Shown here one piece after another: positions 1 to 6,627 of a DNA stretch of 8,708 nt (positions within the stretch are counted from its first letter, which is position 1; every line of letters starts with the position of its first letter). The notes under the pieces were generated by a model. It was not told where the DNA came from, made no database searches, and worked only from the letters and a program-made list of their open reading frames with translations. Source of the DNA: XYA12-FULL-58-9 sp001798605 (GTDB lineage: Bacteria; Myxococcota; XYA12-FULL-58-9). The position numbers and the translations under genes were made by a program. The stretch covers positions 1-8,708 of the forward strand of contig DAINMX010000266.1 in NCBI GenBank assembly GCA_036736205.1, given 5' to 3'.

Positions 1-1
1 C

Positions 2-322
2 TGTGGCTGCCTGCCCTATGGCGCTGCCTGCACCGATGCGACGAGCTGCTGTGGCGGGGTTTGCCAAGAATGGCCGGTGACCTACCCAGGTGAGACCCAC
101 TGCGGCGTCGAAACCGCCTGCCTCGACGAAGGTGCTCCCTGCGTCAATGCCAGCGAGTGTTGTTGTGACTACTGTGTTGATATGGGGGCGGGCCGACAGT
201 GTGTCTGTGACCCGCCCTGTGTGCCATTGCTCGGCATTTGCAGTTCCCCCTCGGATTGCTGTGATTCGTCAGCGATCTGTTCTGACCTCAGCGGTGATGC
301 ATCAAGATGTTATCTGCTGTAA
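2..322 (+). CDS. C-terminal part of a Cys-rich protein with three knottin-like modules (5' end outside window)
   Basis: The reading frame is open from base 2 to a TAA stop at 320-322, giving at least 106 residues that continue upstream of the window. About 21 are Cys. They form three consecutive modules with the inhibitor-cystine-knot order C-C-CC-C-C. Numbering from base 2, module 1 is C3, C10, C16-C17, C21, C34; module 2 is C40, C47, C53-C54, C58, C67; module 3 is C73, C80, C86-C87, C93, C103. The first spacings are the same each time (six residues, then five, then CC), which argues strongly for a real coding frame and module duplication. A GTG at 77 could only start a truncated product that loses most of module 1, so I regard the gene as cut by the window edge. 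Such disulfide-rich modules are normally extracellular. No signal peptide can be assessed. Function is unknown. The E1 gene starts 42 bases downstream on the same strand. Confidence 0.65.
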   Translation, partial: CGCLPYGAACTDATSCCGGVCQEWPVTYPGETHCGVETACLDEGAPCVNASECCCDYCVDMGAGRQCVCDPPCVPLLGICSSPSDCCDSSAICSDLSGDASRCYLL

Positions 323-364
323 TCAAGACGCTGTGAACTGCCCGTGACTAGGCCGTCCGCACAT

Positions 365-1378
365 ATGGACCCGCGATACAGTCGCCAGGTAGTGCTTGGT
401 GAAATCGGACACGAAGGGCAAAAGAAACTCTGCGCAAGCTCCGTGTTGGTCGTCGGCTGTGGTGCCCTCGGGTGCACCGCAGCCGAGCTCCTCGTGCGCG
501 CCGGAGTTGGCCTGGTGCGCATTGTCGACCGAGACGTCGTCGAGCTCGGCAATCTTCATCGACAATTGCTCTTCGATGAAGACGATGTTGACGCTTGCCT
601 CCCCAAGGCCGAGGCCGCCCGTCGCAAACTTCAACGTATCAACAGCACTGTCACCATTGATGCCCGCATCGTCGACGTGGCTCCACAAAACGTGTTGCCA
701 CTTATCGACGGGGTGAACCTGGTAGTCGATGGCACCGACAACATCGAGACCCGATATCTCCTGAACGACGCTTGCCTCGAGCGCGATATCCCTTGGGTTT
801 ATGGCGGGGCCGTCGGCACCACCGGCATGATCATGAATATTCTTCCCGGTGTCGGCCCATGCCTGCGATGTGTGTTCCCCGAGCCTCCCCCCCCGGGCAG
901 CTTGCCCACCTGCGAGACCCAAGGGGTGCTCAATACGCTGACCACCACGGTCGCGAGCCAACAGGTGAGCGAAGCAATCAAGATCCTCACGGGCAGCCCA
1001 ATGGTCAGTCGACAGCTTGTCACCATCGATCCGTGGTACAGCAAACACATTTCTATTGAGATTCAACGAATTCCCGAATGCCCTGCGTGCGGTCATGGGA
1101 AGCGGGATTTCCTCGATGGACTTGAGCTAACGGAGATTACTCGGCTCTGTGGCCGCAACGCGGTTCAGATCGATCCTGCCCAAGACCTCGGGGTCTCTCT
1201 CGAAGCGTTGAGAGACAAGCTCACGAGCCTCGGCAAAGTGGAATTCAATGGCCACCTGGTGCGTTTTTGGGTGGATGATTATGAAGTGTTGGTATTTGCC
1301 GACGCTCGTGCCATCGTCCGCGGGACGACGGATCCGGTCATCGCTAAGCGGATCTATGCCCGATACATCGGTGCGTGA
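365..1378 (+). CDS. E1-like ThiF/MoeB/HesA-family adenylyltransferase with C-terminal extension
   Basis: A ThiF/MoeB-type enzyme adenylates the C-terminal Gly of a ubiquitin-like sulfur carrier. I prefer the ATG at 365 because it gives the family-typical N-terminus MDPRYSRQ; an in-frame GTG at 344 has no visible ribosome binding site. From the ATG (337 aa) one sees the nucleotide-binding G31-x-G33-x-x-G36, acidic D57 and the R66-Q67 pair of the adenylation site, K81, and D125 in DGTDN. Two CxxC zinc pairs are present (C166/C169 and C239/C242), as is a candidate catalytic Cys, C183, in the loop after a proline run. Residues about 244-337 form an extra C-terminal domain beyond a minimal MoeB, of a kind I recall from other bacterial ThiF-family proteins. 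The obvious partner is the Gly-Gly protein at 1394-1672, encoded convergently 15 bases away. Sequence alone cannot decide whether the pathway is molybdopterin, thiamine or another sulfur-transfer route. Confidence 0.92.
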   Translation: MDPRYSRQVVLGEIGHEGQKKLCASSVLVVGCGALGCTAAELLVRAGVGLVRIVDRDVVELGNLHRQLLFDEDDVDACLPKAEAARRKLQRINSTVTIDARIVDVAPQNVLPLIDGVNLVVDGTDNIETRYLLNDACLERDIPWVYGGAVGTTGMIMNILPGVGPCLRCVFPEPPPPGSLPTCETQGVLNTLTTTVASQQVSEAIKILTGSPMVSRQLVTIDPWYSKHISIEIQRIPECPACGHGKRDFLDGLELTEITRLCGRNAVQIDPAQDLGVSLEALRDKLTSLGKVEFNGHLVRFWVDDYEVLVFADARAIVRGTTDPVIAKRIYARYIGA

Positions 1379-1393
1379 GGTGTTTTCCTTGGT

Positions 1394-1672
1394 TCACCCA
1401 CCCGCAACCATGCGAACGAACGACAGTTCATCGCCATCACAAAGCGCGCAGTCGAGATCTGCCCCAGAGATTCGTTTGTCGTTGCGAAGAACCGTCACCG
1501 ATGCGTTCAACTTGCCGCCCTGACTGAACAGAGCTTTTCCGAGCGCACCGTTGTAATCCTTCAAACACCGCAAGAGATCATTGAGGGTGTTCCCTGCGAA
1601 GTCTACGTCTGTTGCGCTTTTGATGATGGACTCCAGATTCGGAAAGCCAACGAGCTGGATCGTCAGTTTCAT
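1394..1672 (-). CDS. MoaD/ThiS-type ubiquitin-like sulfur carrier ending in Gly-Gly
   Basis: A 92-residue beta-grasp protein starting MKLTIQLVGF and ending MVAGG, with the DGDELSF stretch just before the tail that is typical of MoaD/ThiS proteins. The C-terminal diglycine is the site that an E1 adenylates and converts to a thiocarboxylate, which then donates sulfur. It is slightly longer than ThiS (about 66 aa) and MoaD (about 81 aa). The ATG at 1672 overlaps the ycaO stop (ATGA), and a GGGAG-like site lies just upstream, so it is the last gene of the minus-strand operon and translationally coupled to ycaO. In family terms it could be the MoaD subunit of a molybdopterin or tungstopterin synthase, ThiS, or a pathway-specific sulfur carrier. 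No MoaE, ThiG or cysteine desulfurase gene is in the window. The coupling to ycaO/tfuA makes a role in thioamidation attractive, but this is inference. Confidence 0.88.
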   Translation of the reverse strand: MKLTIQLVGFPNLESIIKSATDVDFAGNTLNDLLRCLKDYNGALGKALFSQGGKLNASVTVLRNDKRISGADLDCALCDGDELSFVRMVAGG

Positions 1673-2856
1673 CGTTGCTCTCCCGTCAAACCGGCACGCA
1701 GCGAAAGACTTGACCCTCCTTGCCCGAGCAGTCGTGGGTCAACCCCGAGACCAGGAACAATGACTCGAGCCACCGGGATTTCGAATTCCGAACGGGTGAG
1801 GTCCACCCGATACACGTGTTCCATGCCCGCAGCGCGCAGGTCACCGAGAATGAGGTCGAGATCGTTCTCGAGATTGTCGGTCGAGCGGTCCTCGAACTGT
1901 TGCCAGCAGGTGTTGACTGGTGCATCCATCATGATGTCGAAGACCTCATGGCTGTACCGCTCAGAATAGTGCATCACCAGATCTTCCCGACTCGCGTGAA
2001 TCAAACCGAGACGCGCCTGCGCGGCCTCAGTGAGGGCGCGGCTTGCAGCGACGGCGGGACAGAGATGACTCCCCGAGCCGCCGACAAGACGCGTGCTGGC
2101 AGCAAACGCGTTTCGGTCAATGATGGCCGCCCAGAAAGTGTGGACTGGCACCCGATTGGGCCCATAGATGAGACAAACCTCGAGACCCGCGGAGTGAATG
2201 CGCGATAGGAGATCGAGAATTGAGGGATCATCGATGGTGTCGAGATCGACGTGGCGTCGTTCGTCTGCTCGCTCGCCGAAGAGGGTGATGGAGTCCCTTT
2301 CCACGACCTCATAGAGGCCATGCAAGGTTGCCTCAACAATGTGATTGCCACTCGCGAGTCCATTGGAGTTCCACTTCAACAGCGAAGGCGTGCACACATA
2401 CGGGATGCTGGCCACAATCCAAGTGGGTTCCCCGCAGAGAATGTCTGCACCCAGGACCCAGTCCATGACGTAAGTAGACGAGTAATAGCATGTCGGCCGA
2501 TCCGCATTCTCTTTGACAGGCACCCAAAAACGGTCACCTGAGTCACGCATTTCCAAAGCAGTTGAACGACGAAGCTCCGCCGGTGGGTTTTCGGCATGGT
2601 ACAGCTCGATGGCCTCCATCAGAGCCGAGACCTCGGCGGCTTCACTGGTGAGGCCTTTGCCATTCGAAACTTGAAGTATCTTGCCCTGCGGCCTGATCGA
2701 GCAAAAGGTTGGAATCTTGAGACAGTCGAGGCCGGTAACGTCTGCGTTGCGGGTGATGCCCATCGCAACGAGGTGAGGGTTGATCCGATCCAGCGTCTCT
2801 CGTGGTCGGCACCATCGATGCGTGCCCTCGGTGAAGGCTTTGGCAAGACGGTTCAT
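1669..2856 (-). CDS. ycaO: YcaO-domain ATP-dependent peptide-backbone-modifying enzyme
   Basis: A full-length 395-residue YcaO protein. YcaO enzymes use ATP to phosphorylate a backbone amide oxygen so that a nucleophile replaces it: a Cys/Ser side chain gives azoline, while sulfide from a partner gives a thioamide. Visible signatures are TGLDCLKIPTF (about 41-51), the SNGKGLTSEAAEVSALMEAIE segment split over 64-84 (S77, E81, E84), the E175...E183-E186-R187-D188 segment, and R273/E277/Q280/R282 in the RALTEAAQAR stretch. These correspond to the ATP/Mg-binding parts of the fold. The C-terminus has no PxPxP motif, which is usual in azoline-forming YcaOs, so this one resembles TfuA-associated members. 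The ATG at 2856 overlaps the tfuA stop (ATGA) and has a GAGG site seven bases upstream. Its stop overlaps the sulfur-carrier start. No RiPP-recognition or dehydrogenase gene is nearby. Confidence 0.94.
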   Translation of the reverse strand: MNRLAKAFTEGTHRWCRPRETLDRINPHLVAMGITRNADVTGLDCLKIPTFCSIRPQGKILQVSNGKGLTSEAAEVSALMEAIELYHAENPPAELRRSTALEMRDSGDRFWVPVKENADRPTCYYSSTYVMDWVLGADILCGEPTWIVASIPYVCTPSLLKWNSNGLASGNHIVEATLHGLYEVVERDSITLFGERADERRHVDLDTIDDPSILDLLSRIHSAGLEVCLIYGPNRVPVHTFWAAIIDRNAFAASTRLVGGSGSHLCPAVAASRALTEAAQARLGLIHASREDLVMHYSERYSHEVFDIMMDAPVNTCWQQFEDRSTDNLENDLDLILGDLRAAGMEHVYRVDLTRSEFEIPVARVIVPGLGVDPRLLGQGGSSLSLRAGLTGEQR

Positions 2857-4214
2857 GGTTCGACCTCGTCGAAGAATATGTCCACCAGCTTCTCTGCTTC
2901 ACCTTCAATCTGCAACAAACGCCAGACCTCTGAGTCTTCTTCCCACGGATAGCCAAAATGGCCTGGACCCTGCGCGACCAGCCACCGCGCGAGGTGGACG
3001 AGCCCATATTCTGTGGTCCTTTGTTTTGAGTGCAGCAACATCTTGCCAACGACCTGCAATGGATCGACTGCCCTCTGCCCGGATCCTCTGGCAGCAACCT
3101 CCTCCTGTCGTTGCTCGGAAAGGGTTACACCGTTGGCCCGAGCCCAGCTCACCGCGAATCGGTCCTCCGCCGGTAGAATCGCCGGTATCTCGGGAACCAA
3201 ACCATCCACGTTCTCGAGCGCCCAGTCGCAATGCGCCTTCCACTCGGCCAACTCGACGAACATCTTTGGGCTCAAACCGTTGGCTCGCCGAAAGGCATCC
3301 ACTTCCCGGTCGGGGTGCACAACGTGCCACGCGTCCTCGCCGTTCGGCAATGCAAGAGCTCGTCCCTCGAGCCATCGCGAAACGAAGAACAAACGTCGCG
3401 CCCTTCGGGCCAACTCTCGCGCACGGGCTTTGTCGCGTTTAAAAATGGCGAGCAGTGCCCCAGGCGCAACCCAGCCTCGACTGCAGGACACGGCTGGCAA
3501 AAACGACCGGAGGCGGTCCCAATCCGAAGACACCCAAGCAACGGGCGGTGGCGGTAGCACGTGGGGCGCCTCGCGCAACGCCAGAATCGCGTCTTGACGT
3601 TTGATATCAACTCGCTGTTCGGTGAGAAAACGCTGCAACGAAATCTGTGTTTCTGATGACCACGCTTGCTCTGCGACGTGCGCACTCAACGCTGCGAAGC
3701 TCCTCTGTGGATAGGGAAGGCGCTGGCAATATTGGAGCAACACCTCGGCTTGCGAACCTGTGATGATAGCCTTGGCGACGGCCGCGTTCAGGGTCGCGCG
3801 GATGTTGACCAACGGCTCTGACAATGGACGATATCCGCCCGCCTCTGTCGCGTGTTGCAGGGCGACCTCATCGTCGGCGCGCAACACGCCGTCTCGATAC
3901 CACTCAAACACTTGGCCGACGCCCACCATGCCGAACGAATGTAACTCCGCAGCGCGCAGGGCACCCATGCTCGCCGCACCAATGACTCTTATGCCCTCAG
4001 CCAGGGCCGCCATCACCTCCCGTGGCCATACGGAGGGGGTGCTGTGAAACACGCCGTCAATGATCACGATCGTCTCGATTCCCATCGCCAGGAGCCTGTA
4101 GACATCGCCAAATCGCACCGGCGAATAGTAGTCCGCGTCCAAGATGCTTTCGGCCGTCTCACGGTCCAGCGAGGGCCCCAGGAACACGGCAGTCTTTTTG
4201 GGTTCGTGTCCCAC
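2853..4214 (-). CDS. tfuA: TfuA-like protein, probable YcaO partner for thioamidation
   Basis: The N-terminal half is a clear TfuA-like core. Numbered from the GTG at 4214, it has VFLGPSL (10-16), a DYYSPVRFGDV segment (28-38), IIDGVFHSTPSVW (51-63), GAASMGALRAAEL (79-91), FGMVGVG (94-100), and the acidic DDEVA with H121 (114-121). TfuA proteins act with YcaO. In methanogens the pair is linked to thioglycine formation in methyl-coenzyme M reductase, and in bacteria to trifolitoxin and thioamide RiPPs. TfuA is thought to deliver or activate sulfur. At 453 residues it is about twice the length of minimal archaeal TfuA. The second half (about 220-453) is charged, Ala- and Arg-rich and probably helical, and I recognise no domain in it. 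GTG 4214 is preferred because a GGGTAGG site lies eight bases upstream; a TTG at 4217 adds one residue. The ATGA overlap with ycaO implies coupled translation. Confidence 0.92.
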   Translation of the reverse strand: MGHEPKKTAVFLGPSLDRETAESILDADYYSPVRFGDVYRLLAMGIETIVIIDGVFHSTPSVWPREVMAALAEGIRVIGAASMGALRAAELHSFGMVGVGQVFEWYRDGVLRADDEVALQHATEAGGYRPLSEPLVNIRATLNAAVAKAIITGSQAEVLLQYCQRLPYPQRSFAALSAHVAEQAWSSETQISLQRFLTEQRVDIKRQDAILALREAPHVLPPPPVAWVSSDWDRLRSFLPAVSCSRGWVAPGALLAIFKRDKARARELARRARRLFFVSRWLEGRALALPNGEDAWHVVHPDREVDAFRRANGLSPKMFVELAEWKAHCDWALENVDGLVPEIPAILPAEDRFAVSWARANGVTLSEQRQEEVAARGSGQRAVDPLQVVGKMLLHSKQRTTEYGLVHLARWLVAQGPGHFGYPWEEDSEVWRLLQIEGEAEKLVDIFFDEVEP

Positions 4215-4222
4215 CAATCGTG

Positions 4223-4230
4223 CCTACCCA
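4223..4230 (-). promoter_or_regulatory. Ribosome binding site of the tfuA-like gene
   Basis: The minus strand reads TGGGTAGG. It sits eight bases before the GTG at 4214 and five before the TTG at 4217, which favours the GTG as start. It lies in the short gap after the tcdA-like stop. Confidence 0.5.
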
Positions 4231-4231
4231 T

Positions 4232-5230
4232 TCATTCGGAGTCGGAACCCACGGCAACATCGTCTGCAAAATCTGAGGATGCTTCTCCCTCAGCATCGGG
4301 GCCACGGTAGCCGTGTCGGTCTCTTGCCGGTGGGTTCGTCTCGAGCAAATCTCCCACCAAGGCATTGACGACATGCGCTGCCAAGCTGAGACCAAAGGCA
4401 CCTGTCACAAAGACGGCCGTTCCGTCGATCAGGTTACGGCTGGCACAGGAGTGTTCATCACTTTTGTGGGGGCACACACAACGGAATCCTTGACCCTTGT
4501 CGTAGGTGAGCTCGCGCGGCCAAAGCCGTGGCTCGAGCGAATGCACGGCGGGAATTCCAAAAGTCTTCCCCTCTGGAAATCCGTGGTGTTTCCGCAAGAT
4601 CCTACGCAGTGCTCGGCTCATGGGACAAACCTGGACTTGGCCGAGATCTGCAACCCGTATCTGTGCGGGGTCGCGCTTGCCCGCTGCACCCATCGAGGAG
4701 ATCACAAGGATACCGCGACTCTTGCACGTTGCGAGCAGATGCGCCTTTGCCGCCATGTTGTCGATACAGTCAACAACAAAGTCATAACCGCTGCCCCACG
4801 GATCTGTGAGCAACTCGTCGCTGCTCTCTGCCTTGTAAAATGCCTGCGATGCAATCACCTTGGCCTCTGGATTCACCGAACGCAGCCGTTCGCCGAGGAC
4901 CTCAGCCTTGGGTTGACCCACTGTGCTTTGCAGAGCCTGCAGCTGCCGGTTGATGTTGGTCGAGCACACTTCGTCGAAATCCACGAGCATCAAGTGCCCT
5001 ACTGCCGAGCGTGCAAGCGCTTCCGCGGCAAAGCTGCCGACGCCTCCGAGCCCAAACACCGCCACCCGCGCAGCCATCAGTCGCTCGACGGCACCGTCAC
5101 CGTAGAGCCTCCCGAGCCGATCGAAGCGCCGGTGCAGACGATAACGTTTATCCTCGTCAATCACGTCTGCGCAATCTGCTCCGCAACTCTCACTCCCTGT
5201 GCCGATCTCTACAATGTTTCGAGTATTCAC
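4232..5230 (-). CDS. tcdA: TcdA/CsdL-like E1 family protein (tRNA threonylcarbamoyladenosine dehydratase)
   Basis: Resembles TcdA (CsdL/YgdL), which uses ATP to cyclise t6A37 to ct6A in ANN-decoding tRNAs. In E. coli it lies beside the CsdA/CsdE sulfur-transfer genes. From the GTG at 5230 (332 aa) one sees the lead-in RFDRLGRLYG (35-44), nucleotide-binding GLGGVGS (60-66), D86, N92-x-N-R95-Q96, K108, DCIDN with D157, and the family-typical SSMGAAGKRDP (178-188) and FVTGAFGLSLA. The zinc CxxC pairs of MoeB-type E1s are absent, as in TcdA. An N-terminal extension of about 34 residues and an acidic tail (about 300-332) are unusual. GTG 5230 follows a GAGGGA site. A TTG at 5275 overlaps the tupC stop (TTGA) and would add 15 residues. 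Given its position between a tungstate transporter and tfuA/ycaO, a repurposed adenylation role cannot be excluded. Confidence 0.85.
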   Translation of the reverse strand: MNTRNIVEIGTGSESCGADCADVIDEDKRYRLHRRFDRLGRLYGDGAVERLMAARVAVFGLGGVGSFAAEALARSAVGHLMLVDFDEVCSTNINRQLQALQSTVGQPKAEVLGERLRSVNPEAKVIASQAFYKAESSDELLTDPWGSGYDFVVDCIDNMAAKAHLLATCKSRGILVISSMGAAGKRDPAQIRVADLGQVQVCPMSRALRRILRKHHGFPEGKTFGIPAVHSLEPRLWPRELTYDKGQGFRCVCPHKSDEHSCASRNLIDGTAVFVTGAFGLSLAAHVVNALVGDLLETNPPARDRHGYRGPDAEGEASSDFADDVAVGSDSE

Positions 5231-5240
5231 AGCGTTTCTT

Positions 5241-5246
5241 TCCCTC
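5241..5246 (-). promoter_or_regulatory. Candidate ribosome binding site of the tcdA-like gene
   Basis: The minus strand reads GAGGGA ten bases before the GTG at 5230. It is the best Shine-Dalgarno-like site near this gene start and is the reason for choosing GTG 5230 over TTG 5275. The spacing is slightly long, so support is moderate. Confidence 0.4.
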
Positions 5247-5271
5247 GCTTTTGCCCAGCAACTGCAATGTC

Positions 5272-5934
5272 TCAAAGGTTTTCGGTCACGACTCCGTCAT
5301 CAATCAGGATCGTGTCGTCGGCGATGCGGGTGGCGAACTCTTCGTCTTGGGTTGCGATGATCACAGTCGCCCCATCCTCGACCCGGCGTCGCAACAACCT
5401 TACCAGCGTCGGGACGAAGCCCGCCACGAGAAAGCTCGTCGGCTCGTCGAGCAACAGAATGGGTGTTTCGAGGACCAAGGCGCGGGCGATGGCAATGCGT
5501 TGGACCTCTCCTCCCGAAAGCTGACGACCACTGCGATGTTCGAATCCACCCAGACCGACCTGCTTCATCGCTCTGTGCACCCGGTCCTTGACCTCAGGCC
5601 GACTCATCTTTCGGGCCAAAAGGCCGAAGGCCACATTGGCAAAGACGGTAGTGGAGAACAGAACCGGCTTCTGGTGGACCAGAGTTACGTCACGGCGCGA
5701 AACCGATCCGCCGTGGTGGTTCTCCACGTTTCTGCCGAGGAGCTCCACCCTCCCTTCGCTTGGCCCCTCCAACAGAGCAAGAATTGTCAGCAATGTGGAC
5801 TTACCGGCGCCGTTCGCCCCCAACAGAACGTGACACGCCGCCGCGGACAGATCGAGTTTCGCAACATTGACCACCACGCGATGGTCGTAACGGTGGACGA
5901 CGTCCCGCAGACGGTATGCGAAGCTCTTGCTCAT
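5272..5934 (-). CDS. tupC: Tungstate-type ABC transporter ATP-binding protein
   Basis: A 220-residue ABC ATPase that should power the TupB permease from the cytoplasmic side. Walker A is GANGAGKST (39-47), the Q-loop Gln is Q88, the signature is LSGGEVQR (139-146) and Walker B is ILLLDEPT (159-166). Assignment to tungstate rests mainly on the neighbouring TupB and TupA. The ATG at 5934 overlaps the tupB stop (ATGA). Two conserved sites look altered. The D-loop after Walker B reads SFLV (167-170), where S-x-L-D is usual, and the switch region reads ATQD, with Q196 where His is usual. The flanking frame is intact, so these are substitutions and not a frameshift. They may lower or change ATP hydrolysis, or may be a subfamily trait. 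Confidence 0.93.
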   Translation of the reverse strand: MSKSFAYRLRDVVHRYDHRVVVNVAKLDLSAAACHVLLGANGAGKSTLLTILALLEGPSEGRVELLGRNVENHHGGSVSRRDVTLVHQKPVLFSTTVFANVAFGLLARKMSRPEVKDRVHRAMKQVGLGGFEHRSGRQLSGGEVQRIAIARALVLETPILLLDEPTSFLVAGFVPTLVRLLRRRVEDGATVIIATQDEEFATRIADDTILIDDGVVTENL

Positions 5935-6623
5935 TGATGCGCCGTTCTCCCGAGTTGCAGCACGATGTTGATAACAAAAGCGATGGCCAACAGGATGATG
6001 CCGAGGGCCAGGGCCAGGGCGAACTCGCCTTTGGCCGTCTCCAACGCAATGACTGTAGTGATGGTGCGGGTGAAACCGGCGATATTGCCACCCAGCATCA
6101 TCGACACACCCACCTCTCCAATGACGCGACCGAACGCGGTGACGCAGGCGACGAGAATGCCGGCGCGTGCCTCGCGGATTATGGCGTACATGGTCAACAG
6201 GCGTCCAGCCCCGAGAGTTCGAGCTGTTGCGACATAGGCCTCATCGACGGAGGCTACGGCGCTGCGCACCAGGGCGGTGACGAGGGGAACGATCAGAATC
6301 GTCTGGCCGACAATGATGGCCCAGGGCGTAAACAACAGTCCCAATGAGCCAACGGGACCTTGCCTGTTGAGCATCGCGTAGGCGAACAAGCCGACAACGA
6401 CGGTGGGGATCGCCAACAGCGCATTAAGGCTCGCGACCATCAACCTTTGGAAAGGAATACGGGACGTAGCCAGAATCACACCGACGGGGATCCCTAGAAT
6501 CGACGCAAAAGCCGTCGAAACAAGGGCGAAGGTCATTGATGCACCGGACGCCTCGACCACAGCACGGTCGAAGGTGGCAATCAGGCGAAAGGCGTCGCCA
6601 ATGGCTGCGAACAGGTACGCCAA
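5931..6623 (-). CDS. tupB: Tungstate-type ABC transporter permease
   Basis: A 230-residue inner-membrane permease with about five hydrophobic segments (roughly 30-52, 59-83, 95-119, 153-172, 199-224). The EAA loop that contacts the ATPase is at about 128-140 (EAYVATARTLGAG). The stretch GRVIGEVGVSMMLGGNI (165-181), followed by TRTITT and ALETAKGEF, is the typical C-terminal half of TupB-type permeases. It moves the oxyanion delivered by TupA across the membrane using TupC. The start is a TTG at 6623, four bases after the tupA stop, with a GGGTGAGG stretch immediately upstream. The next in-frame ATG (residue 30) would cut into the first membrane segment, so TTG is preferred. The stop overlaps the tupC start. 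Confidence 0.94.
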   Translation of the reverse strand: MAYLFAAIGDAFRLIATFDRAVVEASGASMTFALVSTAFASILGIPVGVILATSRIPFQRLMVASLNALLAIPTVVVGLFAYAMLNRQGPVGSLGLLFTPWAIIVGQTILIVPLVTALVRSAVASVDEAYVATARTLGAGRLLTMYAIIREARAGILVACVTAFGRVIGEVGVSMMLGGNIAGFTRTITTVIALETAKGEFALALALGIILLAIAFVINIVLQLGRTAHQ

Positions 6624-6627
6624 TGCC

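Noticed and set aside
887..894. Run of eight C within the E1 gene, a possible slippage or phase-variation site
   Set aside because: The frame continues intact across it to conserved motifs, it encodes part of a proline run in the crossover loop, and one C8 tract alone is weak evidence for contingency switching.
323..1096. Long open frame on the minus strand opposite the E1 gene
   Set aside because: It is antisense to a gene with clear E1 motifs and its translation shows no recognisable motif; it reflects GC-rich codon structure.
1379..1393. Bidirectional terminator between the convergent E1 and sulfur-carrier genes
   Set aside because: Only 15 bases separate the stops and I could not pair a convincing hairpin across them.
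4313..5524. 403-codon plus-strand frame opposite the tcdA-like gene
   Set aside because: It is the antisense shadow of the E1 fold gene; the minus-strand translation has conserved nucleotide-binding motifs and this one does not.
5011..5937. Long plus-strand frame opposite tupC and the start of the tcdA-like gene
   Set aside because: It is antisense to ABC ATPase motifs (Walker A, signature, Walker B) and has no domain features of its own.
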